64,000 nt of DNA from Alphaproteobacteria bacterium (GCA_022449545.1 JAKUPN010000002.1:1-64000), one strand, 5' to 3'. Positions 53,655 through 62,803 are shown, counted from the stretch's first letter. Program-made: numbers and translations. Notes: generated by a model not told the origin, from the sequence alone.

Positions 53655-54413
53655 ATGAGTGGTCGATTAAAAGGAAAGTCAATAATTGTAACTGGGGGGG
53701 AGAGCGGTATAGGTCGTGCTATCGCTTTGCGGTGTCTAGATGAAGGTGCATCGGTAGTTATATCAGGAATAAGTGAGGCAGATATGGAGAACACATATTC
53801 TGAGGCACTTAAAAAAGGCATAGATGAGCGTGTACAAAAATTGATTACTGATGTCACAGAACCCGATCAAGTACAACAAGCAATCGACTTTACTGTTGAA
53901 AAATTCGGACGATTAGACGCAGCTATTGCAAATGCCGGAGCTTTTTGTTCGAGCACGCCATTCGGGGACTGGAGTGTCGAAGAAATGGAACGTTTAGTGT
54001 CTGTAAATTTAACAGGAGTTTTCTATTTACTTCACGCAGCTGCAAAAGTTTTGGTGTCTCAAGGAGAGGGCGGGAGTTTACTCGCTACCGGTTCATCCAC
54101 GGGCATTCGACCTATACCTAATTTAGTCCCCTATACTTCCACCAAGGGCGGGGTCCATCAAATGATGAGAGGATTAGCTGTAGAGCTAGCCCCACATAAA
54201 ATCAAAGTGAACACAATTGTTCCTGGGATGGCAGAAACGAGACCAGTTATAAGTCAGCAGGGATATGTGGAAGCAGGACTTAAAATGGTCCCAATGAATG
54301 AGATAGTACAACCTGATGAACTTGCAGCCTTTGTAGCCTTATCTCTCAGTGATGAGATTCCGCATATAACTGGTACACTACTTAAGGTAGATGCTGGACG
54401 CACCTCAGCATAG
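53655..54413 (+). CDS. SDR-family oxidoreductase (first of second tandem pair)
   Basis: Classical SDR of 252 residues with an intact active site: TGGESGIGRAIAL (cofactor), IANAGAF, Asn118 (SVNLT), Ser148 region (ATGSSTG) and the full Y160-x3-K164 (YTSTK). It ends KVDAGRTSA. An AGGGAG ribosome site for the next SDR overlaps its stop. Unlike the pair at 35650, both genes here keep the Lys, so they can be working dehydrogenases or reductases on a hydroxyl or keto substrate. Confidence 0.9.
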   Translation: MSGRLKGKSIIVTGGESGIGRAIALRCLDEGASVVISGISEADMENTYSEALKKGIDERVQKLITDVTEPDQVQQAIDFTVEKFGRLDAAIANAGAFCSSTPFGDWSVEEMERLVSVNLTGVFYLLHAAAKVLVSQGEGGSLLATGSSTGIRPIPNLVPYTSTKGGVHQMMRGLAVELAPHKIKVNTIVPGMAETRPVISQQGYVEAGLKMVPMNEIVQPDELAAFVALSLSDEIPHITGTLLKVDAGRTSA

Positions 54414-54423
54414 GGAGATGAAA

Positions 54424-55185
54424 ATGTACAAGTATAACCTTTCTGGAAAAACACTTATTGTAACTGGCGCTGAGACCGGGATAGGTAGGGCGATCGCCCT
54501 CAGAGCCGCGAGAGATGGCGCAAGTGTAACCGCGGCTGGCATAAATGAAGAAGGACTTAGAGAGGTTTTAGATACTGCTGAAAAAAATGGTTTTAAAAAC
54601 AAGTTTTCTACCATGAAGGTTGATATTAGAGATGTTGGGCAGGTCCAAGACATGGTAGATAAAACAACGGGAAAATTTGGCAGGTTAGACGGTCTTGTTG
54701 CCAACGCAGGGGTAATGATTGAACGTAGACCATTTATAGAATCAACTCATCAGGAGTGGCATTCAGTTTTGTCAGTTAATCTCTTAGGGACTTTTCATAC
54801 TTTGCAAGCAGCAACCCGAGTTCTTCGTAAACAAGGTGAAGGAGGATGTTTACTGGTTACCACTTCTTCTAATGCGGTTAGGCCTGGGCCTCAGGCTTCT
54901 TCTTACGTGGCTTCAAAGGGAGCTATACATCACATGGTCCGATCTCTTGCTGTAGAACTGGCTCCCGAAAAGATAAGAGTCAATGCAATCGTTCCAGGAC
55001 TTACGTTGACGCCCGGAACGCAAAATCGTCCCGGCCATATCGAAAGAGGTTTGAAACACATTCCAATGGGTGAGATAGTTATGCCTGAAGAAATAGCTGA
55101 GATAGTGGCCTTTGCCCTCAGTGATGAAGCTCCACACCTTACTGGGACAGAGCTTAAAGTTGATGGAGGACGGACCTCAGGCTAG
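54424..55185 (+). CDS. SDR-family oxidoreductase (second of second tandem pair)
   Basis: Classical SDR of 253 residues from ATG 54424. AGGGAG sits six bases before this ATG; the ATG at 54418 is too close to it, and a longer reading to 54391 overlaps the previous gene. Seen: TGAETGIGRAIALRA, VANAGVM, Y161-x3-K165 (YVASK), and a KVDGGRTSG end close to its neighbour's. The two are a tandem duplication with ten bases between. Co-expression is likely, perhaps as two steps or as a heteromer. Confidence 0.9.
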   Translation: MYKYNLSGKTLIVTGAETGIGRAIALRAARDGASVTAAGINEEGLREVLDTAEKNGFKNKFSTMKVDIRDVGQVQDMVDKTTGKFGRLDGLVANAGVMIERRPFIESTHQEWHSVLSVNLLGTFHTLQAATRVLRKQGEGGCLLVTTSSNAVRPGPQASSYVASKGAIHHMVRSLAVELAPEKIRVNAIVPGLTLTPGTQNRPGHIERGLKHIPMGEIVMPEEIAEIVAFALSDEAPHLTGTELKVDGGRTSG

Positions 55186-55296
55186 AGCCTAATAATGGCC
55201 TATTTTTTCTTTTCGACGCCGTGGGATTTGGTTATTTTTGTGCTTTAGGCGGCCAAGCTAGAATAAATAAAGGCCTTATTAAAAGTTTACGTCATT

Positions 55297-56691
55297 TCAT
55301 ACTTTGTTCAGCATAATAGCAGCTTGCTGACCCGCGATTTTCCCAAAAGTACCTCCTATTGCCATACCAATACCAGCTGCGTAGCCGCTGCCTAGAATAT
55401 TTCCAGCCATGATTTCTCCCGCTGCATACATATTTTCAGAGGGTTGCCCATTAGTCATAACAATTTTTGCATTTTGATTAACTTCTACGGACATATAGGT
55501 GAACGTAATTCCAGGGCGAAGAGGATAGGCATAATATGGGGGAGTTTCAATTTTTTTTGCCCAATTTGATTTTGGAGGATCTATCCCTTTTGTATGACAA
55601 TTATCTAAAAGTGTTGGATCATAATCACCTTCCTGGACAGATTTATTAAAAGCAGAAATTGTTGATATGAATTTTTCAGAATCCAGCTCCAATATTTCGG
55701 CTAGCTCTTCAAGTGTATTTGTAGAAAAAGGAGGATAAAGTGATGGCATAAATTTATTCAGACAGGGACTATCAAAAACAACATAGGCAATTTGATCTGG
55801 TTGTTGTGCAACCAATCGACCCCAAATAGCGTATCTTTTGGGCCATGTGTCTTCTCCTTCATCGTAAAACCTTTCGGCGTTTCTGTTTATAACAATCCCG
55901 AAAATTATGCAGTCCAGTCTAGTTATTATTCCCCCATCAAATCTTGGTGCACGACCATCAATGGCAACGGCATGACATTGGGTTGGATCACCAATAACAT
56001 TAGCACCATTATCAATCAGCATTTTGAGAACGGTTCCCTTATTATAAGGCGTACCCCGTATTAGAAAATTGTCCGCTGCTTTACCCCAAGCTTCTCTCAG
56101 CCACCCTATATTGGACTCAAATCCACCTGATGCAGCGATCATAGCCTTTGCTATAACTTTGTGTATTTTTCCTGAATGATTTACTTCCAAAGATTCAAAG
56201 AAACCGTCTCGGATTACCAACTTTGTAACTTCGGCATCATAAAAAATATCTATTCCCATTTTTTCGGCAGTTAAATAAAGAGTGTTTAACATTGCTCTAC
56301 CGCCACCTAGAAAGAAAGAATTAGTTCTACTTAAATCCAGGGTTCCTTTGAGGGCGGACTGAAAGCGAACTCCTTGTGAAGAGAGCCATGGCAAAAAATC
56401 TTTTGATTCCGCTATCATTATTTTAGCTAGCTCAATATTGGTATTGCCTTCAGTAATCCTGATAAGATCATCCAAATATTCTTCTTCAGTGTACGGGCCA
56501 GTTAAAGTTTCTGACGCGGTATCGTGGGCACAGCGTGTGTTTCGAGTGTGTCTTGTGTTTCCCCCGCGATAAAATCTTGGGGCACTTTCTAAAATAAGTA
56601 CCCTTGCTCCTTCTTGTCGGCTACTTATTGCAGAACATAAACCTGCGTTACCGCCGCCAATGACTACGACATCGTAATGTTGGTTTAGAAT
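55297..56691 (-). CDS. FAD-dependent oxidoreductase, tricarballylate dehydrogenase (TcuA)-like, with no canonical start codon
   Basis: Flavoprotein of about 464 residues in the succinate dehydrogenase/fumarate reductase-like group. By hand I extended the frame upstream of the first TTG (56475): it runs HYDVVVIGGGNAGLCSAISS (FAD fold) and FYRGGNTRHTRNTRCAHD, a hallmark of TcuA-type enzymes. The C-terminal half has EVNQNAKIVMTNGQPSENMY and GYAAGIGMAIGGTFGK. Between the in-frame TGA (56698-56700) and the conserved start there is no ATG, GTG or TTG; the ATT at 56689-56691 lies nine bases after AGAGG. Either ATT starts it or a one-base frameshift is present. It is divergent from the FAD monooxygenase. 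Confidence 0.85.
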   Translation of the reverse strand: MLNQHYDVVVIGGGNAGLCSAISSRQEGARVLILESAPRFYRGGNTRHTRNTRCAHDTASETLTGPYTEEEYLDDLIRITEGNTNIELAKIMIAESKDFLPWLSSQGVRFQSALKGTLDLSRTNSFFLGGGRAMLNTLYLTAEKMGIDIFYDAEVTKLVIRDGFFESLEVNHSGKIHKVIAKAMIAASGGFESNIGWLREAWGKAADNFLIRGTPYNKGTVLKMLIDNGANVIGDPTQCHAVAIDGRAPRFDGGIITRLDCIIFGIVINRNAERFYDEGEDTWPKRYAIWGRLVAQQPDQIAYVVFDSPCLNKFMPSLYPPFSTNTLEELAEILELDSEKFISTISAFNKSVQEGDYDPTLLDNCHTKGIDPPKSNWAKKIETPPYYAYPLRPGITFTYMSVEVNQNAKIVMTNGQPSENMYAAGEIMAGNILGSGYAAGIGMAIGGTFGKIAGQQAAIMLNKV

Positions 56692-56876
56692 TTTGATTCA
56701 CCTCTTACTTATATACTAAACTTCTATTTCAGCACAATTGGTTATAAATTAATTCATTATTAGTTCTGTAAAATAACTTCTATATACAATTAAGTTTAAA
56801 CAAAGCTAGCTTGAATGGTAGTGTTTCTCTTTAGAAAAAGGGAGTTGTTTTTGAAATAACCAAAACGGAGATTGAT

Positions 56877-58040
56877 GTGGCGAAGAAAGGCCATGTTGAG
56901 ATTATTGGAGCAGGCTTTGGAGGCCTTGTGACGGCTATTGGTTTAGCAGATAGGGGTTGGACTGTAAGAGTCCACGAACGAAGGTCATTATTGGGTGCTG
57001 AAGGTTATGGGATAGCTATTCAAGATAATATGGCCCATGTGTTTTCTGCTTTAGGTATACTTGATGACATTTTGCAGGGAGGTATCGAAATAGATCGCAG
57101 AGATTCTTTAGATGGAAATGGAAACCTTTTACTAAGATTAAATACTGGACTTGGGCGTTATCGCATAAGCCGTCATCACATAATTTCTTTGCTTTCTGAA
57201 AGGGCTCTTGCTGCTGGCGTAGATATTCATACAGGATCGAACATTTCTAGTGCCTCCCCAGAAGGTGAAATATATGGAAGTGACGGAAAAAGCTGGAGGG
57301 CGGATCTGATAGTCGCGGCCGATGGTATTAATTCAAACATTCGTGAATCTTTAAACCTGACAAAACATCACATACATAGAAAAGAGGGTGGTGTAAGAGT
57401 GATAATCCCTCGTCTTCCTGAAGAGGTTGAAAACGACCGGAAACACGGCACTACTATGGTCGAAGCTTGGTCGGGTGATCGCCGAATACTATATTGCCCG
57501 AACTCTCAGACAGATCTTTATGTAATTCTCACTTGTATGAATAAGGATTTATCTGGTCGTGTTACTCCTATAGACACAGAAAGCTGGGGACAGGCCTTTC
57601 CAGGAATGACATCCTTGATTAATCGTATCTCAGAATGTGCAGATTGGGATGAATCTAAATGGGCCCGCTTTCAAACTATTCGTCTCAAAAGCTGGTCTAA
57701 TGGTCGGATTGCGCTCTTAGGTGATGCAGCTCACGCTATGCCACCGTATTTGGGGCAAGGAGCAGGCCATGCAATGATGAATGGATTAGGCTTAGCAGTA
57801 TCTGTTGATGAGTGTTCTGATATTTTTACTGCATTAGGTAATTGGGAAGATCGTGAAAGACCACTCACTGAACACACCCAGTTTTGGACAGGCGTTTATG
57901 GAAAAACTATATTTTTCCCAGGATGGCTTAAAGCATTAGCAATCAAAACTGAAAAACACTTACCATTGTTAGCTAAACAATATAGCCGAGCTTCAAAGCA
58001 TATACCCACTGGTTGTGGATCAGTGGATAATAGAACTTAA
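56877..58040 (+). CDS. FAD-dependent monooxygenase (flavoprotein aromatic hydroxylase family)
   Basis: Group A flavin monooxygenase of 387 residues. Seen: the FAD fold GAGFGGLVTAIGLADRGW, the DG motif IVAADGINSNIRE, and the GD motif LLGDAAHAMPPYLGQGAGHA. The GTG start at 56877 has CGGAG six bases upstream; an ATG two bases before is in another frame. Relatives hydroxylate salicylate, 6-hydroxynicotinate and other aromatic acids with NAD(P)H and oxygen. The TcuB-like gene follows after 20 bases. Substrate unknown. Confidence 0.9.
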   Translation: MAKKGHVEIIGAGFGGLVTAIGLADRGWTVRVHERRSLLGAEGYGIAIQDNMAHVFSALGILDDILQGGIEIDRRDSLDGNGNLLLRLNTGLGRYRISRHHIISLLSERALAAGVDIHTGSNISSASPEGEIYGSDGKSWRADLIVAADGINSNIRESLNLTKHHIHRKEGGVRVIIPRLPEEVENDRKHGTTMVEAWSGDRRILYCPNSQTDLYVILTCMNKDLSGRVTPIDTESWGQAFPGMTSLINRISECADWDESKWARFQTIRLKSWSNGRIALLGDAAHAMPPYLGQGAGHAMMNGLGLAVSVDECSDIFTALGNWEDRERPLTEHTQFWTGVYGKTIFFPGWLKALAIKTEKHLPLLAKQYSRASKHIPTGCGSVDNRT

Positions 58041-58060
58041 TTTGAGGTATAAAAGTATTA

Positions 58061-59158
58061 ATGAATCAATCAGATAGAAATGTTCAAAGTACAACATTAA
58101 AAGAAGCTCACAGGCTAATGACTATATGTAATTCATGTAGGTATTGTGAGGGGCTTTGTGCTGTTTTTCCTGCGATGGAAAAACGCAGTTCTTTTCTTGA
58201 AGGAGATCTTAATTATCTTGCAAATTTGTGCCACGACTGCGGCGCTTGTTATTCTGCCTGTCAATTTGCTCCTCCTCATGAGTTTTCAGTGGATGTGCCA
58301 ACAAATTTTGCAAAGGTTCGATCAGAATCATACGAAACTTATGTTTGGCCAGGTTTTTTAGCACCCATGTTTTCACGTAATGGACTAAAAATTAGCCTGG
58401 TTGCGGCTATGTGCTTAGTGATTTTTCTAATCGGATTTGTTGGTTGGCATGATTCTTCTGATCTCTGGAGTTACAATACCGGTCCAGGCGCATTTTATCG
58501 TTTGATGCCACACCATATAATGGTTTTTATTTTTGGCTCTGCTTTTTCGTATGCGATTATTGCAGGATTATTTAGTGCTAGAAACTTTTGGAGGGATTCT
58601 AAGAATAAGTTTAATGATCGACCTGAAGCTCGAAATTTCTGGAGTGCTACAAAGGATGCAACGTCGCTTAGATATTTAGGCGACGAGGGACTGATTTGTA
58701 ATATTAGTGAAAATGTTTCTAGTGATAGGCGCAGACTTTATCACCACTTTACGTTTTACGGGTTTTTTCTGTGTTTCTTGTCGACAATAACTGCAACTTT
58801 CTATCACTATTTATTAGCTAGAGAAGCTCCTTACCCATGGTATGATATTCCAGTTATATTGGGCATTTTAGGGGGAATTGGTCTCATAGTAGGGCCATTA
58901 GGGCTGTTGTGGGAAAAGTTTAATAATAGGAAAATTAAAAAGACACTAGGAATGGATGTAGCATTCTTAGTGATGCTGTTTCTAACAAGCTTAACTGGTA
59001 TAATATTACTCTTTTTACGTTCTTCACCTGCAATGGGAGTATTATTGTTTATTCATCTAGGAATAGTGTTCAGTTTATTTATTACTATGCCGTATGGAAA
59101 GTTTATACATGGGATTTACAGGTTTTTAGCTTTGGTGCGTTTTTCCCAGGAACGTTAG
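58061..59158 (+). CDS. Tricarballylate utilisation protein TcuB / CitB-like iron-sulphur membrane protein
   Basis: Protein of 365 residues. The N-terminal part has two iron-sulphur Cys groups, CNSCRYCEGLC and CHDCGACYSACQFAPPHEF, and the rest has about six membrane segments (GLKISLVAAMCLVIFLIGFV and later). TcuB passes electrons from the flavoprotein TcuA to the quinone pool. The TcuA-like gene is here too, but divergent, with the FAD monooxygenase between. The pair probably oxidises a tricarboxylic or related acid. Starts at ATG with GAGG upstream. Confidence 0.9.
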   Translation: MNQSDRNVQSTTLKEAHRLMTICNSCRYCEGLCAVFPAMEKRSSFLEGDLNYLANLCHDCGACYSACQFAPPHEFSVDVPTNFAKVRSESYETYVWPGFLAPMFSRNGLKISLVAAMCLVIFLIGFVGWHDSSDLWSYNTGPGAFYRLMPHHIMVFIFGSAFSYAIIAGLFSARNFWRDSKNKFNDRPEARNFWSATKDATSLRYLGDEGLICNISENVSSDRRRLYHHFTFYGFFLCFLSTITATFYHYLLAREAPYPWYDIPVILGILGGIGLIVGPLGLLWEKFNNRKIKKTLGMDVAFLVMLFLTSLTGIILLFLRSSPAMGVLLFIHLGIVFSLFITMPYGKFIHGIYRFLALVRFSQER

Positions 59159-59250
59159 CGGTTTTGTTAAGTATGATTTTAAGCTGTGAAGTTTTCTTTT
59201 AAAACTAGCCTAGTTGTAGAAAATATCACCAAATTATTTTGGAGAATTTA

Positions 59251-59853
59251 GTGAAACTGTATATGACCGAAATGTCTGGCAACTCTTTTAAGGTGCGCGT
59301 TCTCGCTTCGATCCTTGGGCTAGATTATGAAAGTATCCGTATTGATTGGGAAAATAATGAACATAAATCTGACTCTTTCCTTAAATTGAATCCTAGAGGC
59401 CAGGTTCCAGTTATGGAAATTGAAGACAGAGTTCTTTGGGATTCAACAGCACACTTAGTATATATTGCACGCAGATATGGCGGAGAAACGTGGTTGCCTT
59501 CTGATCCCCTCCAAATGGCAGAAATAATCCAGTGGATGGCCTTTGCCCAAAATGAGGTACAATTTGGGCTTCAATGGGCCAGAGGGGTTACTGTATATGG
59601 TCGAAGACCAGAGAGTTTTGAAGGTTACCTAACTGATGGAAGATTGGCGCTAAATATTTTAGAAGACCAACTTGTTAAGACTGGGGATTGGCTGGCATTA
59701 GGGCGTGCTACTCTTGCTGATATAGCTTGTTACCCATATGTAAAAAGATCTGGAGAAGGTGATTTACCAACCACATATTATCCTGAAGTTGAGGCATGGT
59801 TATCACGATGTGAATCATTAGCTGGTTGGATTGAGATGGATCCAAAAGTGTAA
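59251..59853 (+). CDS. Glutathione S-transferase family protein
   Basis: Two-domain GST of 200 residues from GTG 59251; GGAG ends six bases before, so the longer TTG reading at 59239 is not preferred. The thioredoxin-like N-domain has MKLYMTEMSGNSFKVRVLAS with a Ser at the position of the catalytic residue, the cis-Pro NPRGQVPVMEI and DSTAHLVYIARRYG for glutathione gamma-glutamyl binding. The C-domain is helical (LALGRATLADIACYPYVKRS). Such GSTs serve ring-cleavage isomerisation, dehalogenation or detoxification. The enoyl-CoA hydratase gene follows 50 bases on. Confidence 0.9.
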   Translation: MKLYMTEMSGNSFKVRVLASILGLDYESIRIDWENNEHKSDSFLKLNPRGQVPVMEIEDRVLWDSTAHLVYIARRYGGETWLPSDPLQMAEIIQWMAFAQNEVQFGLQWARGVTVYGRRPESFEGYLTDGRLALNILEDQLVKTGDWLALGRATLADIACYPYVKRSGEGDLPTTYYPEVEAWLSRCESLAGWIEMDPKV

Positions 59854-59903
59854 TTTTAAGTGGTTGGCGAAGAATAAAGAAAATAGTTTTTAGGGAATAG
59901 ATC

Positions 59904-60674
59904 ATGGATACAGACGTTTTAACTATACAGGAGCCTTCAAAAGGTATTGCAGTTATAACTCTTAATCGCCCTGAGAAAAGAAATGCCCTTTCAGCTAGAC
60001 TAAAAGATGAGCTAACCCAGACAGCTCTAAACCTGGCTGAGAGGACAGATATTGGAGCGGTAATTTTAACTGGTTCGGGTGGGTATTTTACCGCTGGTAA
60101 CGACATATCGGAAAGTGATTCTTTTGCTAAAGGGCTGTCTCTTACTGAAGCTCGCCGTCATATTAGGCTAGGACTTAATATGTGCGAAGCATGGGAACAA
60201 CTGCCTCAGTTATCGATAGCAGCTATTGAAGGTTTTTGTATAGGAGGCGGAATATCTCTGGCTGTTGCCTGTGATTTTCGGATTTTACAACATAAAGCTT
60301 GGATGCGAGCCCCTGAGGTGGATCTTGGAATTACATTCTCTTGGGGAACTCTTCCTCGTTTAGTCCGACTAGTAGGGCCGCAAAGAGCTAAAATGATTGC
60401 TGCTGTTGCTCGAAAAGTTGACTCTAAAACCGCTTTATCCTGGGGGTTGTGTGAAGATGTGGTTGAGAACCCATTAAAATCGGCAATTGAATTAGCAGAG
60501 GAAATTATTAGTAAACCAAGGGTAGCTCAACAGATGATAAAGGAATCTATTAACAGAATAACGTCAGCGCCGAATGTAGGTAAAATGGAGCAGGACCAAG
60601 TTCTATTAAATATGACAGACCCTGATACTATCTCTCGACAGAAGAAAGTTCTGAAAGGATTAGCTAAAAAATGA
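59904..60674 (+). CDS. Enoyl-CoA hydratase/isomerase family protein
   Basis: Crotonase-fold protein of 256 residues. Seen: GIAVITLNRPEKRNALSARL, the oxyanion strand FTAGNDISE (typical AGxDxxE-like), and the second oxyanion region EGFCIGGGISLAVACDFRI. The usual hydratase Glu at the start of the WMRAPEVDLGI stretch is present. Acts on an acyl-CoA in beta-oxidation-like breakdown; whether hydratase or isomerase is not clear. It overlaps the following cupin gene by four bases (ATGA). Confidence 0.92.
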   Translation: MDTDVLTIQEPSKGIAVITLNRPEKRNALSARLKDELTQTALNLAERTDIGAVILTGSGGYFTAGNDISESDSFAKGLSLTEARRHIRLGLNMCEAWEQLPQLSIAAIEGFCIGGGISLAVACDFRILQHKAWMRAPEVDLGITFSWGTLPRLVRLVGPQRAKMIAAVARKVDSKTALSWGLCEDVVENPLKSAIELAEEIISKPRVAQQMIKESINRITSAPNVGKMEQDQVLLNMTDPDTISRQKKVLKGLAKK

Positions 60675-61048
60675 CAGCAGCGAAAATAAAAAATTTACTT
60701 GATTTGGATCGTTATAGTCCTCCTGGGCATACGGGAACGGTGAATGTTCGACTGGTGGAAAAAAGTTTTTGTGGAACTTTTGAGATGGTGCATGGAACTA
60801 TTGAACCAGGGTGTGGGGCCCAATGCCATAGCCATGAGATTGAAAATCAAATCTGTTATGTTCTGGAAGGGCTTATGGAGGTCACTATCAATAATGAGAT
60901 GCCTGTGACCTGCGGCCCAGGAACTATTATTGAGATTCCTCCAAAAGTAGAGCACTTAATTATAAATTCAGGAGATCAATCACTTAAATTGTTGGTTGTG
61001 TATAGTCCTCCATTGCCTCCTAGAAATGACGTGAAAATACCAACCTAA
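60671..61048 (+). CDS. Cupin domain protein
   Basis: Single-domain cupin of 125 residues. Motif 1 is CHSHEIENQICYVLEG (two His and Glu), motif 2 is CGPGTIIEIPPKVEHLIIN. The metal site is therefore complete. The C-terminus is PPLPPRNDVKIPT. Its start overlaps the enoyl-CoA hydratase gene by four bases, so it is coupled to it. Possible isomerase or dioxygenase; function not assigned. Confidence 0.88.
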   Translation: MTAAKIKNLLDLDRYSPPGHTGTVNVRLVEKSFCGTFEMVHGTIEPGCGAQCHSHEIENQICYVLEGLMEVTINNEMPVTCGPGTIIEIPPKVEHLIINSGDQSLKLLVVYSPPLPPRNDVKIPT

Positions 61049-61072
61049 TAGAACTATCTTAAAATATACCTA

Positions 61073-61708
61073 CTAAATTTTAGAGCTTGCACGTTCGTTT
61101 ATTGATTCAAACCACCGATGGAGATTCATTGCATTGTCAGGGAGATCAAATTTTAACCGAGTGGCAAAACTAATTGCACAATATGCTGTAATATCAGCAT
61201 ATGAAAAATCAGAACCAGCTATATAAGTTTTGTTCTGTAATATTTGGTCCATTGTGCTAAAAAAGCGTTCTACTCTTTTTCTACCCCTTTCTGCTAAATC
61301 GGGTATTTGGGAATAATTATCCGGTCCAGTTAAAGCTCGATCTTTAAGGCCAGGAGCTGAGTTTCTTAGAGCCTCCCCAACCGCAAGTAGCCCATCAATT
61401 TCAGCTCGCCACTGCATATCCGCTATAATAGCTTTTTCTTCATTCGTCTTTCCCATCAAACAAGGTTCAGGGTAAGCTTCTTCAAGGTAACGGCAACATC
61501 CCGCTGTGCTATATACTCTGGTTCCGTCATCGGTTTCAAGAACCGGCACTGTGCAGTAGGGATTGATCTTACGAAACGAATCCGTAAGTTGTTCGCCATC
61601 GCGTAAATTTACTTCGACGGTTTCAATAATGTCATTAATGCCTTTCTCGGCAATAAATATTCTTACTTGTCTTGGGCTCGGAGCTGTTGAGCAATCGAAG
61701 AATTTCAT
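61073..61708 (-). CDS. Glutathione S-transferase family protein
   Basis: GST of 211 residues. The N-domain has MKFFDCSTAPSPRQVRIFIA with Ser in the active-site loop, NPYCTVPVLETDDG with the cis-Pro, and STAGCCRYLEEAYP. The C-domain is helical with FSYADITAYCAISFA. It is unlike the GST at 59251 in sequence. It is convergent with the cupin gene 24 bases away. The 215-base gap up to the next gene (61709-61923) is AT-rich and holds nothing else that I can recognise apart from a probable promoter. Confidence 0.9.
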   Translation of the reverse strand: MKFFDCSTAPSPRQVRIFIAEKGINDIIETVEVNLRDGEQLTDSFRKINPYCTVPVLETDDGTRVYSTAGCCRYLEEAYPEPCLMGKTNEEKAIIADMQWRAEIDGLLAVGEALRNSAPGLKDRALTGPDNYSQIPDLAERGRKRVERFFSTMDQILQNKTYIAGSDFSYADITAYCAISFATRLKFDLPDNAMNLHRWFESINERASSKI

Positions 61709-61923
61709 AATGGTGCTACTCCCTAAACTAAAAATATAAATTGATTCAGAAATATTATTATATAACTTTAAAACTATCTGGCATTGATGTTTATCATATT
61801 AGAATAATTTTATCTAAAGTCTAAGATACTATTGGGATAATAGTTCTACACTGTTAAAATTTTTTATAAATGTGATTTGCCAATAATGGAATATTTTCGG
61901 TTTTTGGGAAAAGGGAGAAAAAA

Positions 61924-62343
61924 ATGACGAATGACGGATCTAAAGAGACTAAAACAAAAGGAGCTTATAAGGCGGGAGATGGATCATACTTTTTTGATGT
62001 TGAGAGTTTAAAGGGTTTAAAAGCCGGACCAGATTATGCTCCTACTTTTGGTCCAGTTATAGAAGGCGAGTTAACTCAGGTAGGAATAATGACAATTCCT
62101 GCTGGTGAGTCATCTGATCCTCATACGCATCCTAACGAACAGTGGATTTATCAGCTGAAAGGGCGTGCAAAGATGATCATAGATGGACAAGAGCACGAAG
62201 TTGTTCCTGGGGATTTAGTGTTTATACCGGCGAATGCTGTTCATACAGCGGAAATTTTACCTGGTGAAGATGCTCATTTTTTTACATGTAAAGATCTGCG
62301 TCACGGAATTGCTGGAACTCCTGTGGGAGAGGCTAGAAATTAG
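61924..62343 (+). CDS. Cupin domain protein (first of tandem pair)
   Basis: Cupin of 139 residues, starting at ATG with AGGGAG just upstream. Motif 1 is PHTHPNEQWIYQLKG, motif 2 is PGDLVFIPANAVHTAE. Before the barrel stands a conserved KGAYKAGDGSYFFDVESL stretch, and after it FFTCKDLRHGIAGTPVGE. The next gene has the same head and tail. The product is probably an oligomeric metal cupin; reaction unknown. It starts an apparent operon that runs into the hydroxyacyl-CoA dehydrogenase and old-yellow-enzyme genes. Confidence 0.9.
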   Translation: MTNDGSKETKTKGAYKAGDGSYFFDVESLKGLKAGPDYAPTFGPVIEGELTQVGIMTIPAGESSDPHTHPNEQWIYQLKGRAKMIIDGQEHEVVPGDLVFIPANAVHTAEILPGEDAHFFTCKDLRHGIAGTPVGEARN

Positions 62344-62368
62344 ACTTACTAAGTTGTGAGGGGTATTG

Positions 62369-62803
62369 ATGTCAAACAAGAAAAAGGCCACAAAAACTGA
62401 AGGCGCTTATAAAGCTGGAAATGGCAGCTATTTTTTTGATGTAGATAAATTATCATACGTTAATGCGGGTAAAAATTATGCTGATACGTACGGGTCTGTT
62501 GTTGAAGGAGAACTTACTCAAGTCGGCATTATGACCATACCAGCAGGAATGTCTTCGGACCCCCATACACATCCAAATGAACAATGGATTTATTTACTTA
62601 AGGGTCGGATCCTTGCTGTTATTGATGGTCAAAAGCGAGAGGTTTTGCCAGGAGAGCTCCTTTTTATACCTGCTAATGTAGTCCACAATGTGGATGTCTT
62701 GCCTGAGGCAGATGCTCATTTCTTTACCTGTAAGGATATGAGACATGGTATTGCTGGAACTCCTGTTGGAGCAGAAAGAAGAGTACCAGAAAGTGATTGT
62801 TAA
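62369..62803 (+). CDS. Cupin domain protein (second of tandem pair)
   Basis: Paralogue of the preceding cupin, 144 residues from ATG 62369; GAGGGG lies just upstream and the TTG one codon before is not needed. Motif 1 is PHTHPNEQWIYLLKG, motif 2 is PGELLFIPANVVHNVD. The head (EGAYKAGNGSYFFDVDKL) and the tail (FFTCKDMRHGIAGTPVGA) match the first copy closely, so this is a recent-looking tandem duplication. The stop touches the next ATG (TAAATG), so the dehydrogenase is translated in step. Confidence 0.9.
   Translation: MSNKKKATKTEGAYKAGNGSYFFDVDKLSYVNAGKNYADTYGSVVEGELTQVGIMTIPAGMSSDPHTHPNEQWIYLLKGRILAVIDGQKREVLPGELLFIPANVVHNVDVLPEADAHFFTCKDMRHGIAGTPVGAERRVPESDC

Noticed and set aside
56475-56475. 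TTG at this point as the start of the TcuA-like gene
   Set aside because: It would cut off the FAD-binding fold and the GGNTRHTRN motif, both of which are in frame upstream.
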